Shown: positions 49,774-61,168 of the stretch, one piece after another | How positions within the stretch are numbered: position 1 is the stretch's first letter | How the letters are laid out: each line of letters starts with the position of its first letter | Assembly (NCBI RefSeq): GCF_010389155.1 | Contig: NC_057768.1 | Coordinates: forward strand, 49,784,101 to 49,848,100 | Direction of reading: 5' to 3' | DNA: 64,000 nucleotides | From: Erigeron canadensis | Taxonomy: Eukaryota > Streptophyta > Magnoliopsida > Asterales > Asteraceae | The notes under the pieces: model-generated | The model's input: only the letters and a program-made list of their open reading frames with translations | Database searches by the model: none | Told to the model about the DNA's origin: nothing | Translations under genes and position numbers: made by a program

Positions 49774-50099
49774 ATGTCTCTAAAATCGCTAGGAGAATTT
49801 CTACAAAAGGTGTGTTCAAACATTTTTCATTTGGTTTCTTATTTCATTTTTACAAATGTTTATTTCTTAACTTTATATTTCAGTCTCTTGCTGACCTCGA
49901 AGATCAACAAATCGCAAAGGACAAACTAAATGATGATATCATCAAGTCTTTAGAGAATCTGCTCGAATCACACAAAGAATGTGCGAAGACCGAGCAAGAA
50001 ATGAGTTCAGAGGTCAACAGGGGTTTGAAAGCGAGAATCGAGATTTTGGACCACACTCTCGATGCCACACAAGAAGAGCTTAGAGTTGTTAGAGAATAG
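49774..50099 (+). CDS. Small coiled-coil protein, two exons
   Basis: Exon 1 (49,774-49,809) encodes MSLKSLGEFLQK. After a GTGTGT donor and a TTTCAG acceptor, exon 2 (49,884-50,099) adds 71 residues to a TAG stop, for 83 in all. The protein is charged and helical with heptad spacing (KLNDDIIKSLENLLESHK and later LKARIEILDHTLDATQEEL), so a coiled coil is likely. I do not recognise the family. The same frame stays open past the TAG for 24 more codons (MARMRSILDELKK and on to TGA at about 50,172-50,174). These continue the helical character, so the TAG may be a recent nonsense change in a longer protein. The AT-rich 3' flank has possible polyadenylation signals near 50,368. A TATA box and leader precede it. 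It could be a host gene or a transposon-borne frame. Confidence 0.5.
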
Positions 50100-50174
50100 A
50101 TGGCAAGAATGAGGTCTATTCTCGACGAGTTGAAGAAGCCCACATTATACCAATATGGTAATAGTCCTCAGTGA

Positions 50175-51225
50175 TACCTGTCGTCCATGATGCTTAGAGC
50201 CCATAAGAGAAGTCTTAAATGAAAAGGGTCTGATACCTTTGAAATGTCCATATCATGTGAAAATTAAATGGATTTGTTTCGCCGGCACCTAAAACCTTAC
50301 GAGGTGATACGAGTAGGTATTCAAGTTAAAGGATACCGGTCCTTTAACCCTTACTTTTATGTCTTCAAATAAATGTTTATAATAAATTAAAAAAATTAGA
50401 CAGTCAAATAATTCTCATAATAAGAAAATAAATCGAATACTTAATTTTGTATGAAACATTCTCAAAGTTTTATTTGATTTGTAATATACATTGTTGCTTG
50501 GACATGTTATGAATATATATATAAAGTTTTCGTCCGCTACATCGCTTATTATTTGTTACATATGCTTTTAAAAACATTTGCTATTATACCTAGTTTGAAT
50601 TATTCTAAAGAGATACGTAAGCTTATATTTAGATTATTTAGATTATACATTAATCAAATATAATCTCAAATGGGTATAATCAAAACTAAATTAGATTTTC
50701 TATATAAATATAATTAGGACATATTTGTTACCTAATTTGTAAATAATTAATTTAAAAAAACTAAAAAGGTATATGACATCATGGTTTTAAACTAACGCTT
50801 CTAATTTAAATTCGAGTTTCATCCAAAGGTCCAAACTTTTCTATTTTAGAATTAATATTTCTCTTTTATATATATTTAGAGATAATATTCAATGTTTATG
50901 TGATTAATAATGTTGTTTAATGTTTATGATTGATTATTAATTATGTTGTTTGGAAGTTAATTATTAGGATTTAAAGATAATTAACTTTACATTCACATAG
51001 AATTTTGGTAGTGAATTATACACAAGCTTTTGACATTTGGAGCAAATGAATTAAAACTTTTTTTTATATAATCCACAATATTCTTTATCTAATTTTTTGA
51101 TGGGTTGTAATTACAATTATACCTAATCAAATATGATGTTCAGAGCAAATACGTAACTACAAGATACCGTCAACCTCGCTTAAACTAATCTTCATTATCC
51201 AAGTTGAAAAGCAACACCATTATAT
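50175..51225. other. Intergenic
   Basis: AT-rich sequence, no gene recognised. Confidence 0.5.
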
Positions 51226-52286
51226 TCTCTCTATATAACTAAGAGAGGATAGTTTTGTGATTAGTTGACAATTATGAGAGAATGTCATATAAGATTTTTT
51301 CTTATGTATAATATTTACATTAATTTCTTACTTTTAAGCACATGTCATTTAATTTATTCTTAATCTTTTATTCTAATCATCATTAATTAATAATATAAAT
51401 ATTTAAAAGAAAAAATGGTTAAAGTTTTGTTTAATAAAAAATTAATAACAATAGTTGTTAAACTTTTTTATATCATATGATATGATGGATAGGTATTAGT
51501 CTATTTAATTAATGAGAAAATTAAAGAAACTTTGGAGATGTATATGTCTTTTGCACGAGTTAAGTAAGTATTTTGTTAATTTTATTCATTGATACGATTA
51601 TTTTCAACAATATCAAGATTTGTATTGATAAAGGATTTTTTGATGTTAAGATAATAAATCTTTTGTGGTATAAAAATAGGTTGAAAAAAGATGCCATTGG
51701 CTAGAGTATTATAATATTTTCAATGTAATTTAACAATACTTATTTGAGGATAATTTAGGTCTAATGTGACTTAAGTTTTTAAGTGATAACTAAGTTTTTT
51801 GTTTACTTATCATTTATTTTCTTTTTAATATTTTATGGTATTATTTTAACAACAAATTAAATATGATATCGTAAATTTTTTTCTTTTTCATTATTTGAAT
51901 TTAAAAAACTCTTATTTTACCTATCAGTTATTAAATTAAAATTACTTTTTTTTTACTCATATTTAAAAATTATTCATTTTTTGAAAATTAATTCTTTCAG
52001 TTTATGTTTTATGTATTTAAATTGAACTTATGTCGATTGCTTATCTATGAAGTATATTATATTTAGTCTATTCCTTGATTTGATTTGTTCTTATATGGTT
52101 ACATGATTTACATATTATTAAAGAATATAGGTCCCTGAATAAGTATTAAAATACTAAATTTATATTTGAATACATTGTTGTTACAATATTATAGTCTAAC
52201 ACTTCAATTTAAAAGTATTCATTATAGTTTTTGAACATATATTTATAATAAAAATAATTATCATGCAACGCATGGGTTTAATCTAG
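51226..52286 (+). mobile_element. Helitron, 1.06 kb
   Basis: The 3' end is classic: a 5-bp stem (CATGC, loop AAC, GCATG at 52,262-52,274), then GGTTTAAT and CTAG (52,283-52,286) followed by T. The 5' end is TCTCTCTATATAACTAAGAG at about 51,226, the common plant Helitron start, though the base before it is T rather than A. Non-coding. Confidence 0.7.
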
Positions 52287-52331
52287 TTCTAAATATGTTC
52301 AATTAAGTTTATAATTTTGTTGTTGTTGATC

Positions 52332-52336
<5 letters not shown>

Positions 52337-52382
<46 letters not shown>
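52337..52382. repeat. (TA)n tract left of MITE pair
   Basis: About 46 bp of pure TA. Further (TA)n tracts lie at 52,717-52,740 and 53,128-53,145. Confidence 0.9.
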
Positions 52383-52385
<3 letters not shown>

Positions 52386-52715
52386 CAAGTTATTTTAGGA
52401 CAACTTATTATAGGACCAATATCAGGACATGTGTTTTTTGTAACTTATACACCACCATGATCATCTCCGACCACCACCATGATTTTTCGGCCACCGCGTC
52501 GCCGGAAAATCATGTGTTACACATGTGTAAGTAACTTACACATGTGTAAGTTAACTTACACATGATTTTCCGGTGGGCTCGTCGCCGGAAAATCTTAGTG
52601 TTTTTACAAAAAAGTCTTGTATGTCGTAGTAGATGATGATAGTAGTGTGTAAGTTACAAAAAACACATGTCCTAATTGGTCATAAAATAAGAGGTGGTCC
52701 TAAAATAACTTACCC
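52383..52715. mobile_element. MITE set in a (TA)n tract, first
   Basis: Inverted repeats of about 70 bp: gcaagttattttaggac at the left, gtcctaaaataacttac at the right. (TA)n lies on both sides. The core has repeated cgccggaaaatc and cttacacatg blocks. The setting recalls Micron-type MITEs that target TA microsatellites; family assignment is inference. Confidence 0.75.
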
Positions 52716-52746
<31 letters not shown>

Positions 52747-52752
52747 TTATAT

Positions 52753-53122
52753 AGGATAACACTCCGGTAGAACACTTTTAAAATAAGAACGGTGATAACA
52801 CTTAAAAACATTATTTTGATGCATCAAAAGTCCATAAAACTAACATAGTGCATAACTAATTATCATTATTTAAGTAAGATCCGTCAAAATCAAAAAAATC
52901 ACATTTTTTGTTAAATATATAATTTTGATGAATATCAATCCAAGATCGATGCACACAAAAAAACATGATTTTCTCGATTTTGACATACCAATGTGTTGTT
53001 AAACACTTAAATAATGATACTTAGTTATATACTATGTTAGTTTTATAGACTTTTAATGCTTCAAAATATAGTTTTTAGGTGTTCTCACCGTGTTTTTATT
53101 TTACGGTTGTTCTTATATGTGT
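52753..53122. mobile_element. MITE set in a (TA)n tract, second family
   Basis: Inverted repeats of about 130 bp, with the blocks cataaaactaacatag and ttatcattatttaag and their complements. (TA)n tracts flank both sides. Unrelated in sequence to the preceding element. Confidence 0.75.
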
Positions 53123-53465
53123 ATAAATATATATATATATATATATTATTGATTATCAATGTCAATATTTAAAAATTATTAAAAAATTAATTCAATATCC
53201 GCACATCGTGCGGGTTATCTCTTTATATATATATATATACTCCGTATATTAATGTTATATTAAATATTAATACATATGTATCTATATATATAAAATCTTA
53301 AAATATATATGTCTTTTGTATCATATATATGAAACTTCTTCTATAAGTATTTCGTTCATTTGTATTTGTTCAATAGTGTTCGTGATCACAACATTAAGTT
53401 AAGTCAAACGAACATGAATATGTTCCGTTCTTGTTCATTCGGTTTGTTTACAGTCCTCAGATCGG

Positions 53466-54750
53466 GATTGGATGCGAATACGTTTAAACAAACGTAGACC
53501 ACTTATGATAGATTCCATCAGTAAGAAAATATCCATGATTCTAATAGCTCCCGTGTACAGTAAATGAAGTGTTTGGAGTCGTTCCATTTCTGGTAGTAAG
53601 ATACAATAGCGATTGACTCAACACATTGATATCTTTGTTTGACCTGAAAGGACCAAAAATCATATACCAAAACCACAAATCTTGTGAAGTTTCAACTACA
53701 ATCATAATAGGCGCCACTCTATGATCCCGTCGCGTGTATTGGCCTTTCCATTCTGTAACATCCCGAAATTTTAAGGCCAATAAAAAAATTTAACCTTTAT
53801 TATAGTTTTGACATTAAAATAATTTCCTATTATTTTATTTTTGGATACGGGGTTAATTTAGTTAGAACTTTAACGGATAGCGGGTATTTTACCCACTTAA
53901 TTTGAGGTCGCGGTCGCAGTTCTTCTGTTCTCGAGCAAAAACTTTTCCGAGCTCGTCCGACGTTTTTAACGTCTGAAACTTATAAGATATGCTTATTATA
54001 ACATATTAAAGTGTTCAAAATTGTTAGATTTTAAATTTGAACATTTTGAGTTTTCACATTATTTTGGTCTAAAATTTTTCTAAGTATGAGAATTGGTCAA
54101 CCAAAGTCAACTATTACAAAAAAAAAATGGTCGAGGCGAGTCCGGTCCTTTCACATTCCCTAGGACAATTCCTATATTCTTCTATATGTGTATAATCAAA
54201 GCTACCGATTGAGCATCCCTGAAATATGATGTCTTTCTTAATGCGCATAGTAGATGAGTGCGACATCTTGGTCCGTCGGCCTACTAAGAACTCTCGACGA
54301 TATAAATGAATGACCGCGCCACAAATAACCATCAAAGTATTCCGAAGGTTCACCCGTTGAGAGTTGTTTAATTGCTGACGTGAATTTTTGTATCAACATG
54401 AAGCTTTTTTTATTTCTCGCATCCATGCCCCTTGAAAATATGGGGAACTAGCTTCAATGTCCTGGACAATCTTCAAAAACAACCTTTGACTCATACGACA
54501 CTGTTGCCGAAAAAAAGCATGTCAAACATTGGGTCTTCGACGAAGTAGTCACGCATTAGTTTTTTGTTAGCTTCTTCCCGGTGTCACTCAATATAATTTC
54601 GGCTATCAATAGAGTTTCCCGGGTCTTCAAGCTCTTCAACCTCCGCTTACGCATCTTAAAAAAGCAAATGAATTGCCTGTGGATAAATTGGAAGCATAGG
54701 TATGAGAATGATTTTGTCGGAAGAGGATGAATCTGACATTTTTCGTTGAT
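53466..54750 (-). pseudogene. PIF/Harbinger transposase (HARBI1/ALP1-like) pseudogene
   Basis: Reading the minus strand from 54,750 down, the pieces are: LMRDYFVEDPMF, RMSQRLFLKIVQDIEASSPY, KFTSAIKQLSTGEPSEYFDG, RPTDQDVALIY, GSFDYTHIEEYRNCP, EWKGQYTRRDH, SQDLWFWYMIFG, NKDINVLSQS and YFLTDGIYHKWSTFV. These follow the order of plant DDE_Tnp_4 proteins. The first two Asp of the catalytic triad are still visible (in GSFDYTH and in NKDINVL). The frame is broken by shifts near 54,515 and 54,400, further breaks after YYAH, and stop codons around YFLTDG. A 0.36-kb insertion (53,754-54,118) splits it. It is therefore dead as a transposase; whether it came from a transposon or a domesticated ALP1-like gene cannot be told. 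Confidence 0.8.
53754..54118 (+). mobile_element. LTR-like insertion in the transposase pseudogene
   Basis: The insert starts TGTAACATCCCG and ends TTACA, with ggtcaaccaaagtcaac near its end, as in many plant Ty3-type LTRs. A solo LTR is likely, but no 5-bp duplication is evident. Confidence 0.4.
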
Positions 54751-54935
54751 TTGATTGGGTTTAAAAGATTTATAATGGATGTATAATAGTTCAAATTTTT
54801 TGGTTCCAAACCGGTTTGGCAGTTTTTGGGCACGTCTACTGACGAGGCGACGAGGATAGTATAGCATAGCAGCAGTCCTGTTCGTCCTTTACTTCCACAG
54901 GATGACAGGAGCCCATTTATTGGCTGTTTTAACAA

Positions 54936-55496
54936 TATAATGTGAAAACTGGAACCACTTCAACCCCCCTCTCTCTCTCTCTATATATATATATAAATAA
55001 TAAAATTAATAAATAAATTATAAAAGATAACTGGGCTAATATAAGTAGTGGGCTTACATAAAATATACGAAATATGGTTCACGGATTCGCTTGATTGTTG
55101 GCTGTGTGAAGTTGTGAACTTATCCAGTTTACACGAACCCAAATTGGGCCTTGACAACTTTTTTTTAGTAATAAGTGATTTAGAAAAACTTGGACGTGTA
55201 TCCATTGAAAGGAAAAACTTGTTTTGAAATGAATATATGCATAATAATAATTAATATTCTTTATTTACATGACCCACATATCGTATATGATTACGAATTT
55301 TATATCTCAATATGGGAAAGATGTTTCAAAGGAATTTCACTAATAAAATCCACCAATGAAGCAGATTTAAGTCATGTAGAGGGGAGGGGTCTTATCCCAA
55401 CTAAATGGCGAGTCCTCGGACGGTTTACTTGGGGGTTTCTCCTCCAATTAGATATTGAGGGTGAAGGGTTCTCTAGCGCGGACTCAGTTAAGACAA
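54936..55496. other. Intergenic
   Basis: A CT/TA microsatellite lies at 54,970-54,992. A plus-strand 103-codon frame (55,190-55,501) shows no known domain. Confidence 0.4.
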
Positions 55497-55504
55497 CGTA
55501 AGCT

Positions 55505-57029
55505 CAATGTCGGCTCAAGCTTCTTGGTGGCCTTAAACTGGATCAAATTTGGGGGCCTAGTCTATAACAAAAAAAGTAAAGAAAAAAAAAACGAACCTGC
55601 TACAGTAAAGGACTACAATTATTTTATTGTTGACATGTTCTGGCCACAGAGTTGTTGAGTACATTTTGCATCATAATTGCACCGAGAAGCAAAGGGAAGG
55701 GCATTTACATATTGTCATAAACTGGAAAGGGAGAAATAAAGAAGATTCAATTAGGACCACTTGTAATAAAAAAGACAAATATATATCAGATAGTTTACTA
55801 TAGGCAGAGGTGGGCATTGAATCGGAACCGGTTCCAGTTAATATGACGAAGAACCGGTTCTTCAAGAACCGGAACCGGTTCGGAACAAGTTATTGGTCAA
55901 AGTTTGAACACTTTTTTCGATTTTTTTTTCGGTTTGGAATCGGGAAGGAACCGATTTTTGGATCCAAAAGTAGAATCGGTTCCTATCTATCGATTCCACA
56001 AGAACCGGTTCCAATCGGTTCCGGTTCTAAGATTATCCAAATCGGTTTTTTTGGAAACAGTTTTTTTGCCCACGTCTAACTATAGGAAGGACCATGAAAA
56101 TTGTGAAGTAGAGTACCTATAAACCAAACTTTTCCATTTGCCTTAATAAGTTCACCAGCAAATAGCCCTACAAACTAAACTTTTCCATTCACCACAATGC
56201 TACTACTTTAATCATCCTTTATTAATCCATTCTTAAAGTAACAAGCCATGCCAGCCTAGAATAATCACTTTTAAAAATTGACACATAATGACATCGTGGA
56301 CACATAAACAAAAGCCCTCCTCCTTTATCCGAACTTGGGACCGACAAATATAAACTAAAAATCTTACAAATGGCGGAGCTAAAAAAACTTTTTAACCTAT
56401 TTTAAGTATACAAAATCACAGTTGAAATTAAATAGGAATAAATTAGAAAATTCAGATTCACGCATTCATTAAAGTAAAAATAAAAAAATCACAGAAGGTT
56501 AAAGTGAACCTGGCGGTGCCGTCGTGCTGCTGCCGTTGGTGGTTGACTGTGGTGCCGCCGTGTCGTCGTTGGTTCACCGTTCACATAAATAATTTAATTA
56601 CAAAAATTAGTGAATATTAAAATCTCTCTTTTTAATCGCTAGTTCAGGCTTATAATCTACACCAAAACAGAATTTGATAGCATAGGAAGTAAGAACAAGT
56701 GAATGATTTTTGGAAAATAGGAAAATTAGTGAATAAGCTTACCCAGATTTATAGCCGAATTTGGAGACCCTTTGATTTCTTCATAATCATAATACACGAA
56801 CGTTACCATCATAATTTGAGAGAGAAAATCTTTTCAATTTTCAAGGAGTTAGGGCTTCAAGAATTGAGGGGTGTGAGGACGTGACTTCTGCTTTACCCTT
56901 TTCTTTTGTTATGTTTATATTTTTTTTTAATTAACCGCTAGAATAGAAGTATATACAATACCAACATGCTAGCTAAATTGGGGGCCTCAAACACCTACTT
57001 GACCCAAGAATACATTTGAACCGGCCCTG
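55505..57029. mobile_element. hAT element with another MITE inside
   Basis: TIRs CAATGTCGGCTCAA and, reverse-complemented, CAGGGCCGGTTCAA agree at 11 of 14 positions. Exact 8-bp duplications CGTAAGCT flank it (55,497-55,504 and 57,030-57,037). It has no transposase frame; a GC-rich block (56,515-56,580) of gccg-type triplets lies inside. Confidence 0.8.
55805..56078. mobile_element. Nested hAT MITE, 274 bp
   Basis: TIRs CAGAGGTGGGCA and TGCCCACGTCTA with exact 8-bp duplications ACTATAGG (55,797-55,804 and 56,079-56,086). Subterminal ggaaccggttcc motifs fill both halves. It inserted after the hAT that contains it. Confidence 0.88.
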
Positions 57030-57037
57030 CGTAAGCT

Positions 57038-57599
57038 AGATCACACCTTTAATATATATATATATGACTACTGTTGAAGATTTTGTTTACATATAAAGCA
57101 TTTTGGATTATATCCAAACTCCTTACAATAATTAGTAGTGTAAACCATGTTTATTTATGCTGGACTTAAAATCCGAACACCTACTTTAATGAATGTTAAA
57201 GGCAAAGCTACCAAAGAGTGCCATTAATAATAATTTGCAATGCAAATTAATAAGTTACTCCAGTACTAAATTTCCCACCCTTGTTTGTATTTTGGGTCAC
57301 TAATCATTATTATTGGTGTGTTTATATGAGACCACAATAACAAGATGGGACATATATAAAACCACAAACCAAATTTAAGGTTTTCTAACATATGATATTG
57401 AGGGATTGAAAAGATGGGAGAAAAGAAAAACAAATAAAGAAAAGTTGTAGACTGGCCCCACCAACAGGAAAAACACTCTACAATAATGATAAAAGTGTCT
57501 ACAGTATTTTATCCATTTATTTTTCTTTGTTTAATACTCGTATTAATTAACAAATGTGATCTTATTTTTTTAGAGTATATTTGTTTTGTATGCGATCCA
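57038..57599. other. Intergenic
   Basis: No gene recognised. Confidence 0.5.
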
Positions 57600-57608
57600 A
57601 ACGAATAA

Positions 57609-57739
57609 GGGAAGTGATATCTCTACAACACTTTTTAGCCATACACAACAATTGTACATGTTTTACTGCATAGTATGCAACTGTACAAAGCATGTATTGT
57701 TGTGTATGGATAAAAAGTGTTGTAGGGATACCACTCCCC
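57609..57739. mobile_element. 131-bp hairpin MITE with 9-bp duplication
   Basis: Two arms of about 50 bp (ctctacaacactttttagcc and its near-complement) face each other over a short loop. Exact 9-bp duplications AACGAATAA flank it (57,600-57,608 and 57,740-57,748), suggesting a Mutator-type mobiliser. Confidence 0.85.
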
Positions 57740-57915
57740 AACGAATAATAATAGCTCCAAGAGAACGACCACACTCGTGGGTTGGACGAACATTTAGTGC
57801 CAACATGACCCCTAAGATCAAAGATGTCTCGGACAATTTATGTATTTTTTTCGATAAATATGAGATCATATATGATTGCAAACAATAACCACCTCCGAGG
57901 TTGCTTAATAGTTTG

Positions 57916-58189
57916 AGAAAATTACATTTTTGTTACCTAAAATATTTAGATATTTCACTTATAGTCTCTAACTGAGGAAATTACAAATAATATCAAGAAG
58001 TTGGTTATTTTTTTCATTTTTGATACCAAACTCATACACGTTTGTTTTTTCGTTAACGTCCTCATGTGACCAACACATGATGATATCAAAAATGAAAAAT
58101 AACCAACTTCTTGATATTATTTGTCATTTGCTTACTTAAAGACTATAAGTGATAATTTTGACAACTTCATATACCAAAAATATAATTTT
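57916..58189. repeat. Foldback element
   Basis: Arms of about 110 bp are complementary (for example aataatatcaagaagttggt at 57,989 and its complement at 58,102). The retroelement at 58,200 begins just beyond it. No target duplication was resolved. Confidence 0.75.
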
Positions 58190-58194
58190 CTTCA

Positions 58195-58199
58195 AAAAT
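58195..58199. repeat. 5-bp target duplication, left
   Basis: AAAAT directly before the first LTR. The same five bases follow the last LTR at 61,666-61,670. Confidence 0.7.
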
Positions 58200-58696
58200 T
58201 GTAGAAGCAATTTCTGAGAGGCTTTTATTTTCCGTCGCAATGCAATTCTATGGGCTGATTATGAAGAAGAAAAGATGTCTTCAAGGTCGTCATGATGTCA
58301 TCATCACTTCATGATGACGTCAGCACGAGACAACAGTTCGTGTGAAGATGTGCGCAGCCCACGAACGAGATGGAAGCCTAGCCCATGTAGCAGCCTATAT
58401 ATACTAGAATTAGGTTACAATTGTAGGTTAACGATTTGAGTTGCAACAGATTTCGTTCATAGTGCACGGGGTAGAGATCTATACCCCGTGCCAGTCAGAT
58501 GTATACTGATTTGGTGTAATATCCATATGATTAATGATATTCACGAGTTTTACATCTGTTCTTATCTCTTATTCTTCATGTAATTCGTGTTTATATGTCC
58601 ATTAATTATACAGAAACCTCAAAGTCGATTATGAATGGATTCCGCACTTTCATAGTCGAATTGGTCACGATTTGAACGTTCCGACGTGCTTCAACA
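58200..58696 (+). repeat. LTR A
   Basis: 497 bp, plus orientation. A TATA-like tatatata lies at about 58,395. One of two TGACGTCA boxes is intact (58,315-58,322); the other reads TGATGTCA. Confidence 0.9.
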
Positions 58697-58712
58697 TGGT
58701 ATCAGAGCAGGG
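58697..58712 (+). other. Primer binding site next to LTR A
   Basis: TGGTATCAGAGC matches the 3' end of initiator tRNA-Met for 12 bases, then departs (AGGG where the tRNA predicts CAGG). Confidence 0.85.
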
Positions 58713-58804
58713 AAGACGTTTTCAGTCTTCAATCGTGATCTGTATTGAGGATTTTCTGTTGAATTCGTGTGCAAATTCGTGAAGAGGAAGAAATTCGTGT
58801 AACT

Positions 58805-59095
58805 TCGTGCTTACGTCAGCACGAAGAGGATTTAGCCTCGTGCTTATTTCAGCACGAAGTGGCTAGTAGTCGCATGATATTTCCTTTGACTTCGTGCTTA
58901 CGTCAGCACGAAGTAGATCAAGTTCACTAGGACGTCACCACGAGTTCATGGACAAGATATCACGAATTCTAACTAAGTTCGTACATACGTCACCACGAAG
59001 ATAGTCACAAAGCTATCAAGTTCGTGCTTACGTCATGCCATAGTTTCCTTTACTTCGCGCAGACGTCATGCTGAAGATGATATATCGATCTGAAA
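58805..59095 (+). repeat. Array of imperfect palindromes with tacgtca cores
   Basis: At least five units of the type cgtgcttacgtcagcacg occur in the leader, each able to form a small hairpin. The minus-strand leader next to LTR C (60,958-61,065) has three. Confidence 0.8.
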
Positions 59096-59114
59096 CAAGT
59101 TCATGGACATGATA

Positions 59115-59611
59115 TGTTGAAACACGTCGGACCGTTCAAATCGTGACCAATTCGACTATGAAAGTGCGGAATCCATTCATAATCGACTTTGAGGTTGCTG
59201 TATAATTAATGGACATATAAACACGAATTACATGAAGAATAAGAGATAAGAACAGATGTAAAACTCGTGAATATCATTAATCATATGGATATTACACCAA
59301 ATCAGTATACATCTGACTGGCACGGGGTATAGATCTCTACCCCGTGCACTATGAACGAAATCTGTTGCAACTTAAATCGTTAACTTACAATTGTAACCTA
59401 ATTCTAGTATATATAGGTTGCTGCATGGGCTGGGCTTCCATCTCGTTCGTGGGCAACACACATCTTCACACGAACTGCTGCCTCGTGCTGACGTCATCAT
59501 GAAGTGATGATGATGTCATTACGACCTTGAAGACATCTTTTCTTCTTCATAATCAGCCCATAGAATTGCATTGCGATGGACAATAAAAGCCTCTCAGAAA
59601 TTGCTTCTACA
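59115..59611 (-). repeat. LTR B
   Basis: 497 bp, minus orientation, 3' LTR of the B-C element. Relative to C it shows about ten changes, mostly C-to-T or G-to-A. Confidence 0.9.
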
Positions 59612-59625
59612 AACTCCCCCTTTTT
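59612..59625 (-). other. Polypurine tract
   Basis: On the minus strand AAAAAGGGGGAG directly precedes LTR B, separated by two T, as expected for plus-strand priming. Confidence 0.8.
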
Positions 59626-60674
59626 CGTTGCAATCAATTCTAGATGAACTCCGATAATCAATAGCTACCGAAAAACCTGAATCCACTGGCTTTCCCTTAA
59701 CTGATGACATCGAGTCTTCTTGTTGAAACTTGATCTTCTAACATCGCATCCTGATATTCAAACTGCAAAGTCCATGTCCCTCCATGTCAACCAATCAACC
59801 CAACACATCTCATTGTAGTTCTCCCCCTCAACAGTTAACCACCTCCGAATTAAGCATTGCCACCTTCTACTTAGGATTGTCGCTCTCCTTGCCTAATCGG
59901 CATATAATAGAGAAGTTGAATTTCCAACAATCAACATCAAATCAACCAGCTATCACAAAGATAAGAAACTCTACAACCTGCATCACAAAATGTAATACCA
60001 TAGACCCTGTCTCAACTATAGCAGCATCAAAACTCCGTTTTGTATCTCCACAACTCTACTAATCACCTGAAGTCTTTCTTATCGGATCTCCCCTTCAGTT
60101 ATATAAACCGCCAATCACATAAAGATCTTAATCTCGCAATGAAACTTATATATCGCCTGATTATTATCCTTACATCATGGAATATAGATAGGTTCAATCT
60201 TCAAATACTCAAACAACAAATAACCAGTTTCATCATTTTAATACTTCAACAAAGTTTCAGCTATGTCTCGTATCTTCATTGCTCCAATACTTCGACAAAA
60301 GCTTCCATAACTGCTATATAGAAGATCATTTGTTGAACAGTGTCAATCAAGACTGAAAACACTATGATCTTCATTACTCAAACATTTTAAAAAGTGTAAA
60401 CGCCGTCAATTGTTTACTCTAACAGAATAACACTTTGATCACCACTTCGTCTCGAGTATATTAGAGTTTTGCTGAGAAAACCGAATAACATTCTGAAATT
60501 TTTATTCCCCCCTTTTCTCTGCAAATACTCTAAAAATCAGCCTATAATAGGTTACGGTATCTCTCATTCTTGAGGTTCTTCAAAATGCTTAGAGCTCACG
60601 ACAGTTAAAGCTCTATGCCAAACAGGGTATACCCGTTTTCCCTCCAAATTTTCATGGGAAAACACATTTACATG

Positions 60675-60925
60675 AAATGTTGATATTCATGTAAATTTTT
60701 ATTAATAAGGTCGTGGGAAAATTTTGATAATTGTCAAAAATTTTCATCCAAAACGTACCGAAAACGCACAAAAACGGACCGAACATTTTTCGACCGCTAC
60801 CAAACTTCAAATCTCCATGAATCATGCCATTTTAAGACCATAGGCAAAAATTATTTTTTCCGCCAAAAAACTCTTTTTTTTTCCCACGGCCTTATTAATA
60901 AAAATTTACATGAATATCAACATTT
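60675..60925. repeat. 47-bp inverted repeats inside the retroelement
   Basis: Arms at 60,675-60,721 and 60,879-60,925 are complementary with one or two mismatches over a loop of about 157 bp. It may be a small nested foldback element or a structured part of the RNA. Confidence 0.75.
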
Positions 60926-61152
60926 ACTAACTCCCAAACTTCAATTTTTTCAAATTGCTGACGTAAGCACGAAGTCAAAGGAAATATCATGCGAATACTA
61001 GCCACTTCGTGCTGACGTAAGCACGGGGCTAAATCCTCTTCGTGCTGACGTAAGCACGAAGTTACACGAATTTCTTCATCTTCACGAATTTGCACACGAA
61101 TTCAACAGAAAATCCTCAATACAGATCACGATTGAAGACTGAAAACGTCCAA

Positions 61153-61168
61153 CCTGGCTCTGATACCA
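61153..61168 (-). other. Primer binding site next to LTR C
   Basis: Sixteen bases complementary to the 3' end of plant initiator tRNA-Met (plus strand cctggctctgatacca), a full-length match. Confidence 0.9.

Noticed and set aside
53190..53225. Helitron-like hairpin (ccgcac..gtgcgg) near a (TA)n run
   Set aside because: The hairpin is good but no CTAG or CTRR follows at the right distance.
53345..53465. Possible hAT end rich in gttc/gaac motifs
   Set aside because: Only one end (ending acagtcct) was found and no target duplication, so it is not called.
58805..59095. CRISPR-like spaced palindromes
   Set aside because: The spacing is irregular, the genome is a plant's, and the units belong to a retrotransposon leader.
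60895..61095. Minus-strand frame with repeated CLRQHE
   Set aside because: The repeat is the translated form of the cgtgctgacgtaagcacg palindromes in the retroelement leader.
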